A stretch of DNA of 59,483 nucleotides from Mesorhizobium sp. Root102 (GTDB lineage Bacteria; Pseudomonadota; Alphaproteobacteria; Rhizobiales; Rhizobiaceae). The DNA lies in assembly GCF_001425625.1 (NCBI RefSeq), contig NZ_LMCP01000021.1:1-59483 (forward strand), in the 5' to 3' direction. The notes under the pieces are model-generated. The model was not told the DNA's origin and did not search any database. It saw nothing but the letters and a program-made list of their open reading frames with translations. Below, piece by piece: positions 1 to 8,333 of the stretch; the first letter of the stretch is position 1; each line of letters begins with the position of its first letter. A program made the translations under genes and the position numbers.

Positions 1-39
1 CTCGGCCCAGCCGTCATCTACAAGCGATTCGTGAGTCAT
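1..39 (-). CDS. possible 5' end of a gene downstream of hisG (partial)
   Basis: An ATG on the minus strand at 37-39 opens a frame that stays open to the window edge (first residues MTHESLVDDGWAE). It points the same way as hisG and starts about 60 bases after the hisG stop. Only 13 codons are visible and no strong ribosome binding site is seen, so no product can be named. It may be chance. Confidence 0.25.
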   Translation of the reverse strand, partial: MTHESLVDDGWAE

Positions 40-97
40 CGCAGTGTAGAATCACAACCGATTCCCCACTGCAACACCTATCTTAGCGCATATGCCC

Positions 98-799
98 TCA
101 AGGGGGAGGGAGGGCGCTCATCTTCGCAGCAATGTCGCGCAACAGAGCCTCATCCGTTGCCGACCGCGTCTTCCTTGACGCCACGAGACAGGCCTGCGAG
201 CGCAGGACGAGGCCATCGCCCAGCACCTTGAGATGATTGGCGCGCAGCGTTGAGCCTGATGTGGTGATGTCGACGATGACATCGGCCAGTCCCGCCGCCG
301 GCGCCCCTTCGGTGGCGCCCAAGCTCTCGACGATACGGTAGACCTGGATGCCGTGCTTCTGGGAGAAGAATTGCTGGGTCAGCCGCCAGTATTTGGTGGC
401 AATGCGCAGTCGCCTGCCATGGCGCTGGCGGAAATCGGCGGCGACGTCGTCGAGGTCGGCCATGGTGTCGACATCGAGCCACATGTCGGGCACGGCCACC
501 ACGACATCGGCATTGCCGAAGCCGAGACGGGCGACGATTTCGGCGCGGGTCTCCCAGTCGGCGAGGTTTTCGCGCACCAGATCCTCGCCGGTGATACCGA
601 GATCGACCGCACCCTGGCCGATCTCGCCGGCAATCTCGGAAGCCGACAGGAACGCCACTTCGACATTGTCCAGGCCCTCGACGCGGGCGTGGTACTTGCG
701 CTCGTCGCCGGGCAGGCTGACGGCGAGCCCTGCCTTGGCCAGCACGTCCAGCGCCTGTTCCTTGAGCCGGCCTTTCGACGGAACTGCCAGCGTGATCAT
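98..799 (-). CDS. hisG: ATP phosphoribosyltransferase catalytic subunit, short form
   Basis: Catalyses the first step of histidine synthesis, condensing ATP with PRPP. The product is 233 residues, the length of the short HisG form that lacks the C-terminal regulatory domain and needs HisZ. The N-terminus (ITLAVPSKGRLKE) and the PRPP-loop region near the C-terminus (DITTSGSTLRANHLK, about residues 177-191) are typical. Its ATG overlaps the hisZ stop as ATGA, so the two are translationally coupled, and hisZ lies directly upstream as expected for a short HisG. The assignment is firm. Confidence 0.96.
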   Translation of the reverse strand: MITLAVPSKGRLKEQALDVLAKAGLAVSLPGDERKYHARVEGLDNVEVAFLSASEIAGEIGQGAVDLGITGEDLVRENLADWETRAEIVARLGFGNADVVVAVPDMWLDVDTMADLDDVAADFRQRHGRRLRIATKYWRLTQQFFSQKHGIQVYRIVESLGATEGAPAAGLADVIVDITTSGSTLRANHLKVLGDGLVLRSQACLVASRKTRSATDEALLRDIAAKMSALPPP

Positions 800-1917
800 G
801 GCCCCGTCTCCCGCAACGCCTCGATGCGGTCGAGCCAGACGGAAAAGCCGACGCCGGGGATCGGCGTCTTCGCGCCGAGCAAGGTCAGCAGCCGGTCATA
901 GCGGCCGCCACCGGCCAACGGTCGGTCGCCATTGTCAGCCGCGATTTCGAAAACCAGGCCGGTGTAGTAATCGAGCGGACGGCCGAAAGCGGCGTCGTAA
1001 CGGATTTTTCCAGCCGGCAGGCCATGCGTCTCGATCGCCCTGGCGCGGGCAGCGAATTTCTCCAGCGCGGTATCAAGCGAAAGCCCGGCATCGCTGGCGA
1101 AGGAATCCAGCGCCTGGGCCGCGCCATCGAGTGGCACGTCGATCGCCAGAAAACCCTTCAACGCCGCGAAGGCCTCGTTCGACAGCCGCACACTGCGCAA
1201 TTCGGCTTTCTCGATCAGCCGTCGGGCGATGTCGGACGGCGCGCGTCCGGCGGAGGCCGAAAGGCCCGCCTCTTCCATGCCACTGGTGATGTGCGCGGAA
1301 AGACCGTCTAGGTCACCGTCGAGGACAAGGGCAGCGACCGGTCCGGAGAGCTGGCTGTTGCGCGGCGGATTAGCGAGATCGGCGAGTGCCGCCTCAAGCA
1401 TCGGCACCGAGCCGAAAGCGCGGGCAAGGCGCATGCGCCAGCCGCGCGGCAGGCCAAGGGCGGCCAGCACAGCCTCGAAAATCGTCTGGTCGCCAAGCGT
1501 GACCGCTAGCGCCTGGCCAGGCAGCACCAGCGACAGCAGCGCGTGGGCGTCGGCCAGCGAGCGGGCATCGGCCTCGGCGGTGTCGCGGTCGCCGAGATCC
1601 TCGATGCCGGCCTGGAAGAATTCGTTGCCGCCTTCGCGGCGCTGGCGAAACACCTCGCCGAGATAGGAATAGCGGCGGGGCGTGCCGGCCTGCGAACTTA
1701 TGTGATCAAGGCAGACCGGAATGGTGAATTCCGGCCGCAGACACAGCGTCTGCCCGGTCTCGCTTTCGGTAAGGAAAATCCGGCGGCGCAAATCCTCGCC
1801 GGCCATGTCGAGAAAGGGGTCCGCAGGCTGCAGCACTGCGACCTCGACCGCATGCGTGTTGCGGGTAGCGAAGAGGTTTATGATGTCGGCTGATATGGCG
1901 GGGTAGCGGGAGGTCAA
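796..1917 (-). CDS. hisZ: ATP phosphoribosyltransferase regulatory subunit
   Basis: A catalytically dead relative of histidyl-tRNA synthetase that joins HisG in a hetero-octamer and gives histidine feedback control. The 373-residue product keeps class II synthetase landmarks: RPEFTIPVCLDHI (about 61-73), SYLGEVFRQRR (about 83-93), RPLDYYTGLVFEI and GGGRYDRLL near the C-terminus. It is shorter than HisS and has no anticodon-binding domain. The start is a TTG at 1917 preceded by GGAGG at good spacing. It overlaps hisG by four bases and lies downstream of hisS, separated by an inverted repeat. Confidence 0.94.
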   Translation of the reverse strand: MTSRYPAISADIINLFATRNTHAVEVAVLQPADPFLDMAGEDLRRRIFLTESETGQTLCLRPEFTIPVCLDHISSQAGTPRRYSYLGEVFRQRREGGNEFFQAGIEDLGDRDTAEADARSLADAHALLSLVLPGQALAVTLGDQTIFEAVLAALGLPRGWRMRLARAFGSVPMLEAALADLANPPRNSQLSGPVAALVLDGDLDGLSAHITSGMEEAGLSASAGRAPSDIARRLIEKAELRSVRLSNEAFAALKGFLAIDVPLDGAAQALDSFASDAGLSLDTALEKFAARARAIETHGLPAGKIRYDAAFGRPLDYYTGLVFEIAADNGDRPLAGGGRYDRLLTLLGAKTPIPGVGFSVWLDRIEALRETGP

Positions 1918-1985
1918 TTTGGCCTCCGTATCGAACGACCCACTGGTTTGAGATCAGCGGGTCGACTTAAGGTCGGCGCTCTACG

Positions 1986-2145
1986 GCGCCCCCCTCTGTC
2001 CTGCCGGACATCTCCCCCACGAGGGGGGAGATTGGATGTCGCGACGGATTTCGCCAATCGCCTACGTTGCAAGAAAAGCGAGGCGGATGAAACGGCCAAT
2101 CTCCCCCCTCGTGGGGGAGATGTCCGGCAGGACAGAGGGGGGCGC
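1986..2145. repeat. perfect 50-bp inverted repeat between hisS and hisZ
   Basis: The arm at 1986-2035 is the exact reverse complement of 2096-2145, separated by 60 bases. Each arm also folds on itself (CTCCCCCacgaGGGGGGAG). The unit occupies most of the hisS-hisZ gap. It has the look of the short palindromic intergenic repeats common in Mesorhizobium genomes. It may weaken read-through or protect the hisS 3' end; that role is inferred. Confidence 0.9.
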
Positions 2146-2160
2146 GACAGAACCCGGCCT

Positions 2161-3663
2161 CTACTTGCCACGCGCCCTCTCCTCAGCCTGCGCCGCCAGG
2201 ATCTTCTTCACTTCCACGACCAGTTCGCCCTCCGCCACCGTCACCTGTGCCGGGCGCGCGGCGCGCCATTCGGCGTTGTCCGTGATCTCTGCTGACATGC
2301 GCGCGCCTTCGATCAGGTCCTTGATCTGCAGCTCGCCCTTGGCGCGCTCGTCACCGCCCTGGATGATCGCGACTGGGCAGCCGCGCCGGTCGGCATATTT
2401 GAGCTGCGCCTTCATGCCGGCGCCGCCGAGATACATTTCCGAGCGGATGCCGGCGGCGCGCAGCTCGCTCACCATCTTCTGGTAGCGGCCGAGGCTGTCG
2501 ATGTCCCTGTCCATCACCAGCACGACGACTGGCGCGATCACGTCGGCGTTGTCGAGCTTGCCGAGGTTCTTCAGCGCGGTCATCAACCTGGAGACGCCAA
2601 TTGAAAAACCGGTCGCCGGCACCGGCTCGCCGCGAAAGCGCGAAACCAAGCCATCATAGCGACCGCCTCCGCCAACCGAACCGAAGCGCACGATCTGACC
2701 ATCCTCATTGGGAATTTCGGCCAGCAGCTCGGCCTCCAACACAGGGCCGGTGTAATATTCGAGACCACGCACGACCGAGCGGTCCATGGCAATACGGTCT
2801 TCGGCATATCCGGCCGCCCGAACCAGGGCCTCGATCGTCGCGAGTTCGCTCACGCCTTCCTGGTAGATCGCGTTCGAACTGACCATGGAATCCTGGCCGG
2901 CCTGTATAGTCTTCGCCGTCGCGAGAAGAACCGCCTCGGCCTGCCCATTGTTCAATCGGGCGCCCTTGGCGAAGTCGCCCTCGCCTTCCTGGCCGCCATC
3001 CCAGCGCCCCGGTCCAAGCAGAAGTCTCACACCTTCCAACCCGAGCTTGTCCAGCTTGTCGATCGCCCGCAGAACAGTCAGCCGGCGGCCGGCATTCTCT
3101 TCGCCGCCAAGGCCGATCGCTTCCAGGACGCCATCCAGCACCTTGCGGTTGTTGACGCGGATGACGTAGTCGCCGCGCTTGATGCCGAGCGCTTCCATGA
3201 CGTCGGCCATCATCATGGCCATCTCGGCGTCGGCGGCCACGCCCGGCGTGCCGATCGTATCGGCGTCGAACTGCATGAACTGGCGGTAGCGGCCCGGGCC
3301 CGGCTTCTCGTTGCGGAACACCCAGCCGGAGCGATAGCTGCGGTAAGGCTTGGGCAGCCGCTCATAATTCTCGGCGACAAAGCGCGCCGTCGGCGCGGTC
3401 AGGTCGTAGCGAAGCGACAGCCACTGGTCATCATCATCCTGGAAAGAGAACACGCCTTCGTTCGGCCGGTCCTGGTCGGGCAGGAATTTTCCAAGCGCCT
3501 CCGTGTATTCGATCAGCGGCTGGTCGGCCGGTTCGAAGCCGTAGAGCTCATAGACCGAGCGGATCGTCGCCATCATCTTCTCGACGGCGCGGATGTCTTC
3601 GGCGCTGCGGTCGGCAAAACCGCGCGGCAGTCGCGCTTTCGTCTTTTCCGATTTGTCGGCCAT
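2161..3663 (-). CDS. hisS: histidyl-tRNA synthetase
   Basis: Charges tRNA-His in the cytoplasm. The 500-residue product carries class II motif 2 (VFRNEKPGPGRYRQF, about residues 114-128), the HisRS motif GLEYYTGPVLEAEL (about 303-316), motif 3 (GFSIGVSRLM) and an anticodon-binding C-terminus. Alphaproteobacterial HisRS is typically longer than the E. coli protein, and this length fits. The extended N-terminus MADKSEKTKARLPRGFADR is consistent with the family. First gene of the hisS-hisZ-hisG set; the repeat downstream may separate its expression from hisZG. Confidence 0.96.
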   Translation of the reverse strand: MADKSEKTKARLPRGFADRSAEDIRAVEKMMATIRSVYELYGFEPADQPLIEYTEALGKFLPDQDRPNEGVFSFQDDDDQWLSLRYDLTAPTARFVAENYERLPKPYRSYRSGWVFRNEKPGPGRYRQFMQFDADTIGTPGVAADAEMAMMMADVMEALGIKRGDYVIRVNNRKVLDGVLEAIGLGGEENAGRRLTVLRAIDKLDKLGLEGVRLLLGPGRWDGGQEGEGDFAKGARLNNGQAEAVLLATAKTIQAGQDSMVSSNAIYQEGVSELATIEALVRAAGYAEDRIAMDRSVVRGLEYYTGPVLEAELLAEIPNEDGQIVRFGSVGGGGRYDGLVSRFRGEPVPATGFSIGVSRLMTALKNLGKLDNADVIAPVVVLVMDRDIDSLGRYQKMVSELRAAGIRSEMYLGGAGMKAQLKYADRRGCPVAIIQGGDERAKGELQIKDLIEGARMSAEITDNAEWRAARPAQVTVAEGELVVEVKKILAAQAEERARGK

Positions 3664-3918
3664 GAGCTGGAGTCTTTTTTGTTGGATAAATGCGGACTTG
3701 TTTCGAGTGCGCGTGTCCTAGCCGAAGCGGCTTTGTGCGGCAAGGCCGCCGAGGTGCACCCATCTCCACTCTCTCGGCAAGATGGGCGCGGGCGCTCGCC
3801 TTCGTTTCGGTCGCCTCTGAAACAAACCGCACCGAAACGAAACAATCCCGCCATGAGCGCGGCATCGTGCCGACACAATCGCAAGACATAACCGCGCCGA
3901 AATGAGGGGGTCGCGGCC

Positions 3919-4173
3919 ATGACCAGCACTGCAAGATTCCATGTCATCGACAGCGATGCCGGCGAATTGCCCGCACGCTTGCGCCCGGCCGACATCCATG
4001 CCCCGAAAATGGTCAGCCATGCTGCCGGCCCGTTCGAAGTGCCTGCCGACACCGGCAAGGGTCCATCCATGCGCGACGCGTTGATGACCGGCCTGCTGGT
4101 GATCTATCCGACCGTGGCCACGGTGGTGGCGATCGTCGCCGGGCTGATGCTGGCCAGCGCCAACGGCACCTGA
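3919..4173 (+). CDS. small hypothetical single-pass membrane protein
   Basis: An 84-residue frame with a hydrophilic N-terminal half and one hydrophobic segment near the C-terminus (LMTGLLVIYPTVATVVAIVAG, about residues 56-76). A purine-rich GAGGGGG lies about 12 bases before the ATG. It sits alone between divergent hisS and convergent tag. No family was recognised. The clear membrane segment and the ribosome binding site favour a real gene, but without homology this is moderate confidence. Confidence 0.55.
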   Translation: MTSTARFHVIDSDAGELPARLRPADIHAPKMVSHAAGPFEVPADTGKGPSMRDALMTGLLVIYPTVATVVAIVAGLMLASANGT

Positions 4174-4202
4174 AATTACCCGCTTCGCCGGAAGCAGGGA
4201 GG

Positions 4203-4841
4203 CTACTTCGGCCTTTTGAAGGCTTTCCGCTCCTTCTCGACCTCTTTGCGGCAGACGCAGCCCTCGAGGTGGTCGTTGACCAGACCCATCGCCTGCATGA
4301 AGGCGTAGACCGTAGTCGGCCCCACGAAGCTCCAGCCGCGCTTCTTCAACTCCTTCGACATCCGCACAGAGACCGCCGTGGTCGGGTTGGCGCGCAGATG
4401 GGCGAGATCGACGATCATCGGCCGCTCGTCCTTGCCGGGTTCGAACTTCCAGAACCAGGCGGCCAGCGAGCCGAATTCATCGGCCATCTCGCGGGCGCGC
4501 TTGGCGTTGTTGATGGTCGAGACGATCTTGCCGCGATGGCGGATGATGCCGGCATTGCCGAGCAGGCGATCGACATCCTTGTCGGTGAAGGCGGCGACCT
4601 TGTCGAATTCGAAATTGGCGAAGGCCTCGCGAAAATTCTCCCGTTTGCGCAGGATGGTCAGCCACGACAGGCCCGACTGAAAACCTTCGAGGCAGATCTT
4701 TTCGAACAGCCTGCGGTCGTCCGCCACAGGCCGGCCCCATTCATGATCGTGATAGTGCAGATAGTCGGGCAGATTGCCGTGCCAGAAGCAGCGCGCGACA
4801 CCGTCGGGACCGGCGAGCAGGCCGGTGTTTTCCTTGTCCAT
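4203..4841 (-). CDS. tag: DNA-3-methyladenine glycosylase I
   Basis: Removes 3-methyladenine from alkylated DNA in base-excision repair. Family landmarks: RCFWHGNLPDYLHYHDHEWG near the N-terminus with the first zinc Cys and His, the helix-hairpin-helix region (FEKICLEGFQSGLSWLTILRKR) and the C-terminal second zinc pair in NDHLEGCVC. The ATG at 4841 gives 212 residues and an N-terminus close to the family norm; an in-frame ATG at 4880 would add 13 residues without similarity. It stands alone, convergent with the small membrane gene. Confidence 0.92.
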   Translation of the reverse strand: MDKENTGLLAGPDGVARCFWHGNLPDYLHYHDHEWGRPVADDRRLFEKICLEGFQSGLSWLTILRKRENFREAFANFEFDKVAAFTDKDVDRLLGNAGIIRHRGKIVSTINNAKRAREMADEFGSLAAWFWKFEPGKDERPMIVDLAHLRANPTTAVSVRMSKELKKRGWSFVGPTTVYAFMQAMGLVNDHLEGCVCRKEVEKERKAFKRPK

Positions 4842-5056
4842 AAGCCAAAATCCGTTCGTTAATGCGCTTTTGCGCTGCATTTACTGCGGCTTTACCAGAT
4901 TCCTGAACCCGGCGGTAACCACACCAAAAGGTTTACTGACACTTGCGCATTTTACGCATTCCGATTCATGTTTCGGTTGCTGCTTCCACGCCAATGATCG
5001 CCGAACCGGGAGGACGTTTCCACCCGTTTTGTGTTCGACGATCAAGGTGCGTTCCG

Positions 5057-5791
5057 ATGAAGACCGTTCTGTTTCCCGTGCTCGGCGCGGTGGCTGTGTT
5101 TGCCGCCGGCGTCATGCCGTCCACCGCCGGCGACCGCTATGCCGACAGGCCACCGGTGATGGTGAGTCCCGACCTTTCCGCCCCCTGGGTGCTGCAACTT
5201 GGCCATGCGCCCGGCATCGTGCGGCAGAACCGCCAAGTGGTGCAGCAGCAGCGCCTGCGTCCGGCGCGGCCCGACCGGGTGCAGACGGCTGCGGTGCAGC
5301 CACCGGCCAAGCGCATGGTCATGCGTCCGCAGATCAATCCGATCTACCTGCCGCAGGAAGTCGCCTATGACGGCGCGCAGAAGCCGGGCACGATCGTCAT
5401 CGATACCACGCAGAATTTCCTCTATCTGGTCGAGAAGAACGGCAAGGCGCGACGCTATGGCGTCGGCACTGGCAAACCTGGCTTCGAATGGTCGGGCACG
5501 CACAAGATCACCAACAAGCGCGAGTGGCCGGACTGGCGTCCACCGGCGGAAATGATCAAACGCGAAGCCGCCAAGGGCCGCTATTTGCCGACCTATCTGG
5601 CCGGCGGCATGGAGAACCCGCTCGGTGCCCGTGCGCTCTATCTCGGCACGACCGAGTACCGCATCCACGGCACCAACCAACCGTGGACGATCGGCGGCGC
5701 GGTGTCATCGGGTTGCATCCGCATGCGCAATGAGGACGTTGTCGACCTCTATGAGCGGGTCAATGTCGGAACCACGGTCGAGGTGATATAA
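5057..5791 (+). CDS. L,D-transpeptidase (YkuD domain), exported
   Basis: Makes 3-3 peptidoglycan cross-links or attaches proteins to peptidoglycan in the periplasm. The N-terminus (MKTVLFPVLGAVAVFAAGV) is a signal peptide. A basic, Gln-rich linker follows, then a YkuD domain from about residue 103 to the end with the catalytic motif IHGTNQPWTIGG...SSGCIRM near residues 206-227; the Cys nucleophile and His are present. The start at 5057 is chosen because it begins the signal peptide; 38 upstream in-frame codons do not look coding. Followed by a hairpin terminator. Confidence 0.9.
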   Translation: MKTVLFPVLGAVAVFAAGVMPSTAGDRYADRPPVMVSPDLSAPWVLQLGHAPGIVRQNRQVVQQQRLRPARPDRVQTAAVQPPAKRMVMRPQINPIYLPQEVAYDGAQKPGTIVIDTTQNFLYLVEKNGKARRYGVGTGKPGFEWSGTHKITNKREWPDWRPPAEMIKREAAKGRYLPTYLAGGMENPLGARALYLGTTEYRIHGTNQPWTIGGAVSSGCIRMRNEDVVDLYERVNVGTTVEVI

Positions 5792-5886
5792 TAGTTCTTG
5801 CGAATCACTTGGCCGGCAAAGCAGTCCGCTTTTCGAGGCCAGTCTGAGATAACGGGGGACGGGCCGTATGGGGATGCGGCCAGTCA

Positions 5887-5926
5887 GGAAGGGCAGCACG
5901 GGAAACCGCGCTGCCCTTTCCGTTTT
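5887..5926 (+). terminator. hairpin terminator after the L,D-transpeptidase gene
   Basis: An imperfect 11-bp stem (GGAAGGGCAGC pairing with GCTGCCCTTTCC) around a short loop, followed by a short TTTT run. It lies about 95 bases after the stop codon and before folD. The T-run is short, so strength is uncertain. Confidence 0.55.
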
Positions 5927-6060
5927 GATCGGAGCCTGACGGTTAGCGACACAATGCCAGAGAGACACGTCGCGCAAGAGGCATGACGGTTCGCTTTCAT
6001 GCTGCCCTTGCCGATGTTCTTTTGCTATGTCGGCGGCAACGTTCCATTAAAGAGTCCACC

Positions 6061-6981
6061 ATGTCCCTGTCCGAAGACAGCCGCTATCTCAAGGGCGGCC
6101 CGGTTGCCCAGCGCATCATCGCCGCTGTGCGCGAAGATGCCGCGATTGCCAAAGCCGAGGGTTTTCCGCCCAAGCTGCTCTCGATCACCGTCGGCGACAC
6201 CAATGCGGTGGATGTCTATGTGCGCAACCAGCGCTCCAAGGCGCAGCTGGCCGGCATTGATTTCGAGGAACGGCGCTTTCCCGCCACCGTCACCTCAGGC
6301 GAACTGGAAGCGGCGATCCACGGCCTGAACGCCGATCCGCGCGTCACCGGCATCATCATCCAGCGGCCGGTTCCCGCTCATATCCCGGTCAGAATGCTGC
6401 AGGCGGCGGTGCATCCGCTCAAGGATGTCGAAGGCATGCATCCGGCTTCGATCGGCAACATCGTCTACAACCAGCTCGACCTCGCCCCCTGCACGGCGGC
6501 CGCGTCGGTCGAGTTGCTGAAGGAGACCGGCCTCGACCTCAAGGGGCTGGAAGTCGTCATCGTCGGGCATTCCGAAATCGTCGGCAAGCCGATCGCCTTC
6601 CTGTTGATGAGCGAAGGCGCAACAGTGACGGTCTGCCACCACATGACGCGATCGGTCGCCGCTCATGCAAGGCGGGCCGACGCGCTGTTCGTCGCCGTCG
6701 GCAAGCCACGGCTGATCAAGGCCGACATGGTCAAGCCGGGTGCTGCCGTCATCGACATCGGCATCAATTCCGAGATCGGGCCTGACGGCTCCAGCCGGAT
6801 CGTCGGCGACGTCGACACCGAAAGCGTGCGCGAGGTCGCCTCCTGGATCACCCCGGTGCCGGGTGGCGTCGGCCCGATCACAGTAGCCATCTTGCTGCGC
6901 AACACGATGGTGGCGCTCAGCCGGCAGCGCGCGCTTTACGAGGCGACCTACGGCACAATCGACCGGCTCGCGGCGGAGTAG
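6061..6981 (+). CDS. folD: FolD-family methylene-THF dehydrogenase / cyclohydrolase, variant active site
   Basis: FolD interconverts methylene-, methenyl- and formyl-tetrahydrofolate with NAD(P). The 306-residue product aligns across the family: the substrate motif (DVYVRNQRSK), IQRPVPAHIP for VQLPLP, HPLKDVEGMHP, APCTAAASVELL, the nucleotide fold VVIVGHSEIVGKP and WITPVPGGVGP. The lysine of the YVxxK motif, needed for cyclohydrolase activity in studied FolDs, is Gln here, and KDVDG reads KDVEG. It may be a paralogue with dehydrogenase activity only. The start at 6061 is the first ATG of the conserved block; an upstream ATG at 5983 would add unrelated residues. Confidence 0.85.
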   Translation: MSLSEDSRYLKGGPVAQRIIAAVREDAAIAKAEGFPPKLLSITVGDTNAVDVYVRNQRSKAQLAGIDFEERRFPATVTSGELEAAIHGLNADPRVTGIIIQRPVPAHIPVRMLQAAVHPLKDVEGMHPASIGNIVYNQLDLAPCTAAASVELLKETGLDLKGLEVVIVGHSEIVGKPIAFLLMSEGATVTVCHHMTRSVAAHARRADALFVAVGKPRLIKADMVKPGAAVIDIGINSEIGPDGSSRIVGDVDTESVREVASWITPVPGGVGPITVAILLRNTMVALSRQRALYEATYGTIDRLAAE

Positions 6982-6996
6982 CGCCGGACGGGCGCC

Positions 6997-8322
6997 CTAT
7001 TCCGCGGCGATCAAGTCCCCTTCCAGAATACCTTCCGGCTTCGGCCCGCCATAGGCCCAGTCGAGCAGCTTGATCGTGTGCGCCACCGGCAGCTTCGCCG
7101 CCGAGGCGATCTGCGTGATGCAGCCGATGTTGCCGGTGGCAACGATCGACGCGCCCGTCGCCTCGATGTTTTTCACCTTGCGGTCGCGCAGCTTTGCCGA
7201 AATCTCGGACTGCAGGATGTTGTAGGTGCCGGCCGAACCGCAGCACAGATGCCCTTCGCGCGGCTCGCGCACGATGAAGCCGGCCTTGGCCAGCAACTCC
7301 TTCGGCTGGCGAATGATCTTCTGGCCGTGCTGCATCGAGCAAGCCGAGTGATAGGCGACCACCACGCCGGGCTTGCGCACCGGTTCGGGCAGGTCGAGAC
7401 CCGAGAGATATTCGGTGATGTCCTTGGCTAGTGCCGAGACGCGCGCGGCCTTGTCGGCATAGGCCGGGTCGAGCCGCAGCATGAAACCGTAGTCCTTGAT
7501 GGTGGTACCGCAGCCGGACGCGGTGATGACGATGGCGTCGAGCCCGCCCTGCTCGATGGCGTGTGTCCAGGCGTCGACATTTTGTCTGGCCGAGGCAAGG
7601 GCGGCTTCATCGCGCCCCATGTGATGGACCAGCGCGCCGCAGCAGCCTTCGCCCGGCGGCACCACGACCTCGACGCCGAGTCGCGTCAGCAGCGAAATCG
7701 TCGTGTCGTTGATGGCGGGATCGAGCACCGACTGCGCGCAGCCGGTGAGGATAGCGACACGGCCTTTTTTCGTCCCCTGCCCGGCATGGATGCCAGGTGA
7801 AGCCATCGGCGAGGCCGTCGGGATCGCGGCCGGCGCGAGCCTGAGCATTGCGCTGAGCGGTTTCAGCGCCGGAACCTTGTCGAACAGGCCAATGAACGGC
7901 TTGCCCAGCTTCGCCAGCTTGAGCGCTGCGCGAAAGCGTGCGGGATAGGGCAGCACCAAGGCCAGCATGGCGCGGGTCAGGCGGTCGAGCAGCGGCCGCT
8001 TGTAGGTCTCCTGGATATGGGCGCGGGCATGGTCGACCAGATGCATGTAGTTGACGCCCGACGGGCATGTCGTCATGCAGGCAAGGCACGACAGGCAGCG
8101 GTCGATGTGGGTGACGATCTCCTTGTCGGCGGGACGGCCGTTCTCCAGCATGTCCTTGATCAGGTAGATGCGCCCGCGCGGTGAATCGAGCTCGTTGCCG
8201 AGCGTCACATAGGTCGGACACGTCGCGGTGCAGAAGCCGCAATGCACGCATTTGCGAAGGATCTTCTCCGATTCCGCGACATGCGGATCGGCGAGCTGGG
8301 CAAGCGAAAAATTGGTCTGCAT
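6997..8322 (-). CDS. glcF: glycolate oxidase iron-sulfur subunit
   Basis: Electron-transfer subunit of the membrane-associated GlcDEF glycolate oxidase. The 441-residue product has two 4Fe-4S motifs near the N-terminus (CVHCGFCTATCP and CLSCLACMTTCP) followed by two CCG-type domains containing GCCGALVHH and HLCCGSAGTY. The ATG at 8322 lies just before the first cluster; upstream in-frame codons overlap glcE and are non-coding. It follows glcE by about 11 bases, so glcE and glcF are one transcription unit. Confidence 0.95.
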   Translation of the reverse strand: MQTNFSLAQLADPHVAESEKILRKCVHCGFCTATCPTYVTLGNELDSPRGRIYLIKDMLENGRPADKEIVTHIDRCLSCLACMTTCPSGVNYMHLVDHARAHIQETYKRPLLDRLTRAMLALVLPYPARFRAALKLAKLGKPFIGLFDKVPALKPLSAMLRLAPAAIPTASPMASPGIHAGQGTKKGRVAILTGCAQSVLDPAINDTTISLLTRLGVEVVVPPGEGCCGALVHHMGRDEAALASARQNVDAWTHAIEQGGLDAIVITASGCGTTIKDYGFMLRLDPAYADKAARVSALAKDITEYLSGLDLPEPVRKPGVVVAYHSACSMQHGQKIIRQPKELLAKAGFIVREPREGHLCCGSAGTYNILQSEISAKLRDRKVKNIEATGASIVATGNIGCITQIASAAKLPVAHTIKLLDWAYGGPKPEGILEGDLIAAE

Positions 8323-8333
8323 CGCGTTGGATC

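Noticed and set aside
796..3663. hisZ as a decayed duplicate of hisS
   Set aside because: The resemblance is expected, because HisZ is a HisRS paralogue; length, TTG start with good ribosome binding site and overlap with short hisG show a working gene.
5792..6060. possible riboswitch before folD
   Set aside because: Two hairpins are present, but no conserved core of a known folate or other riboswitch could be recognised; one hairpin is better explained as a terminator.
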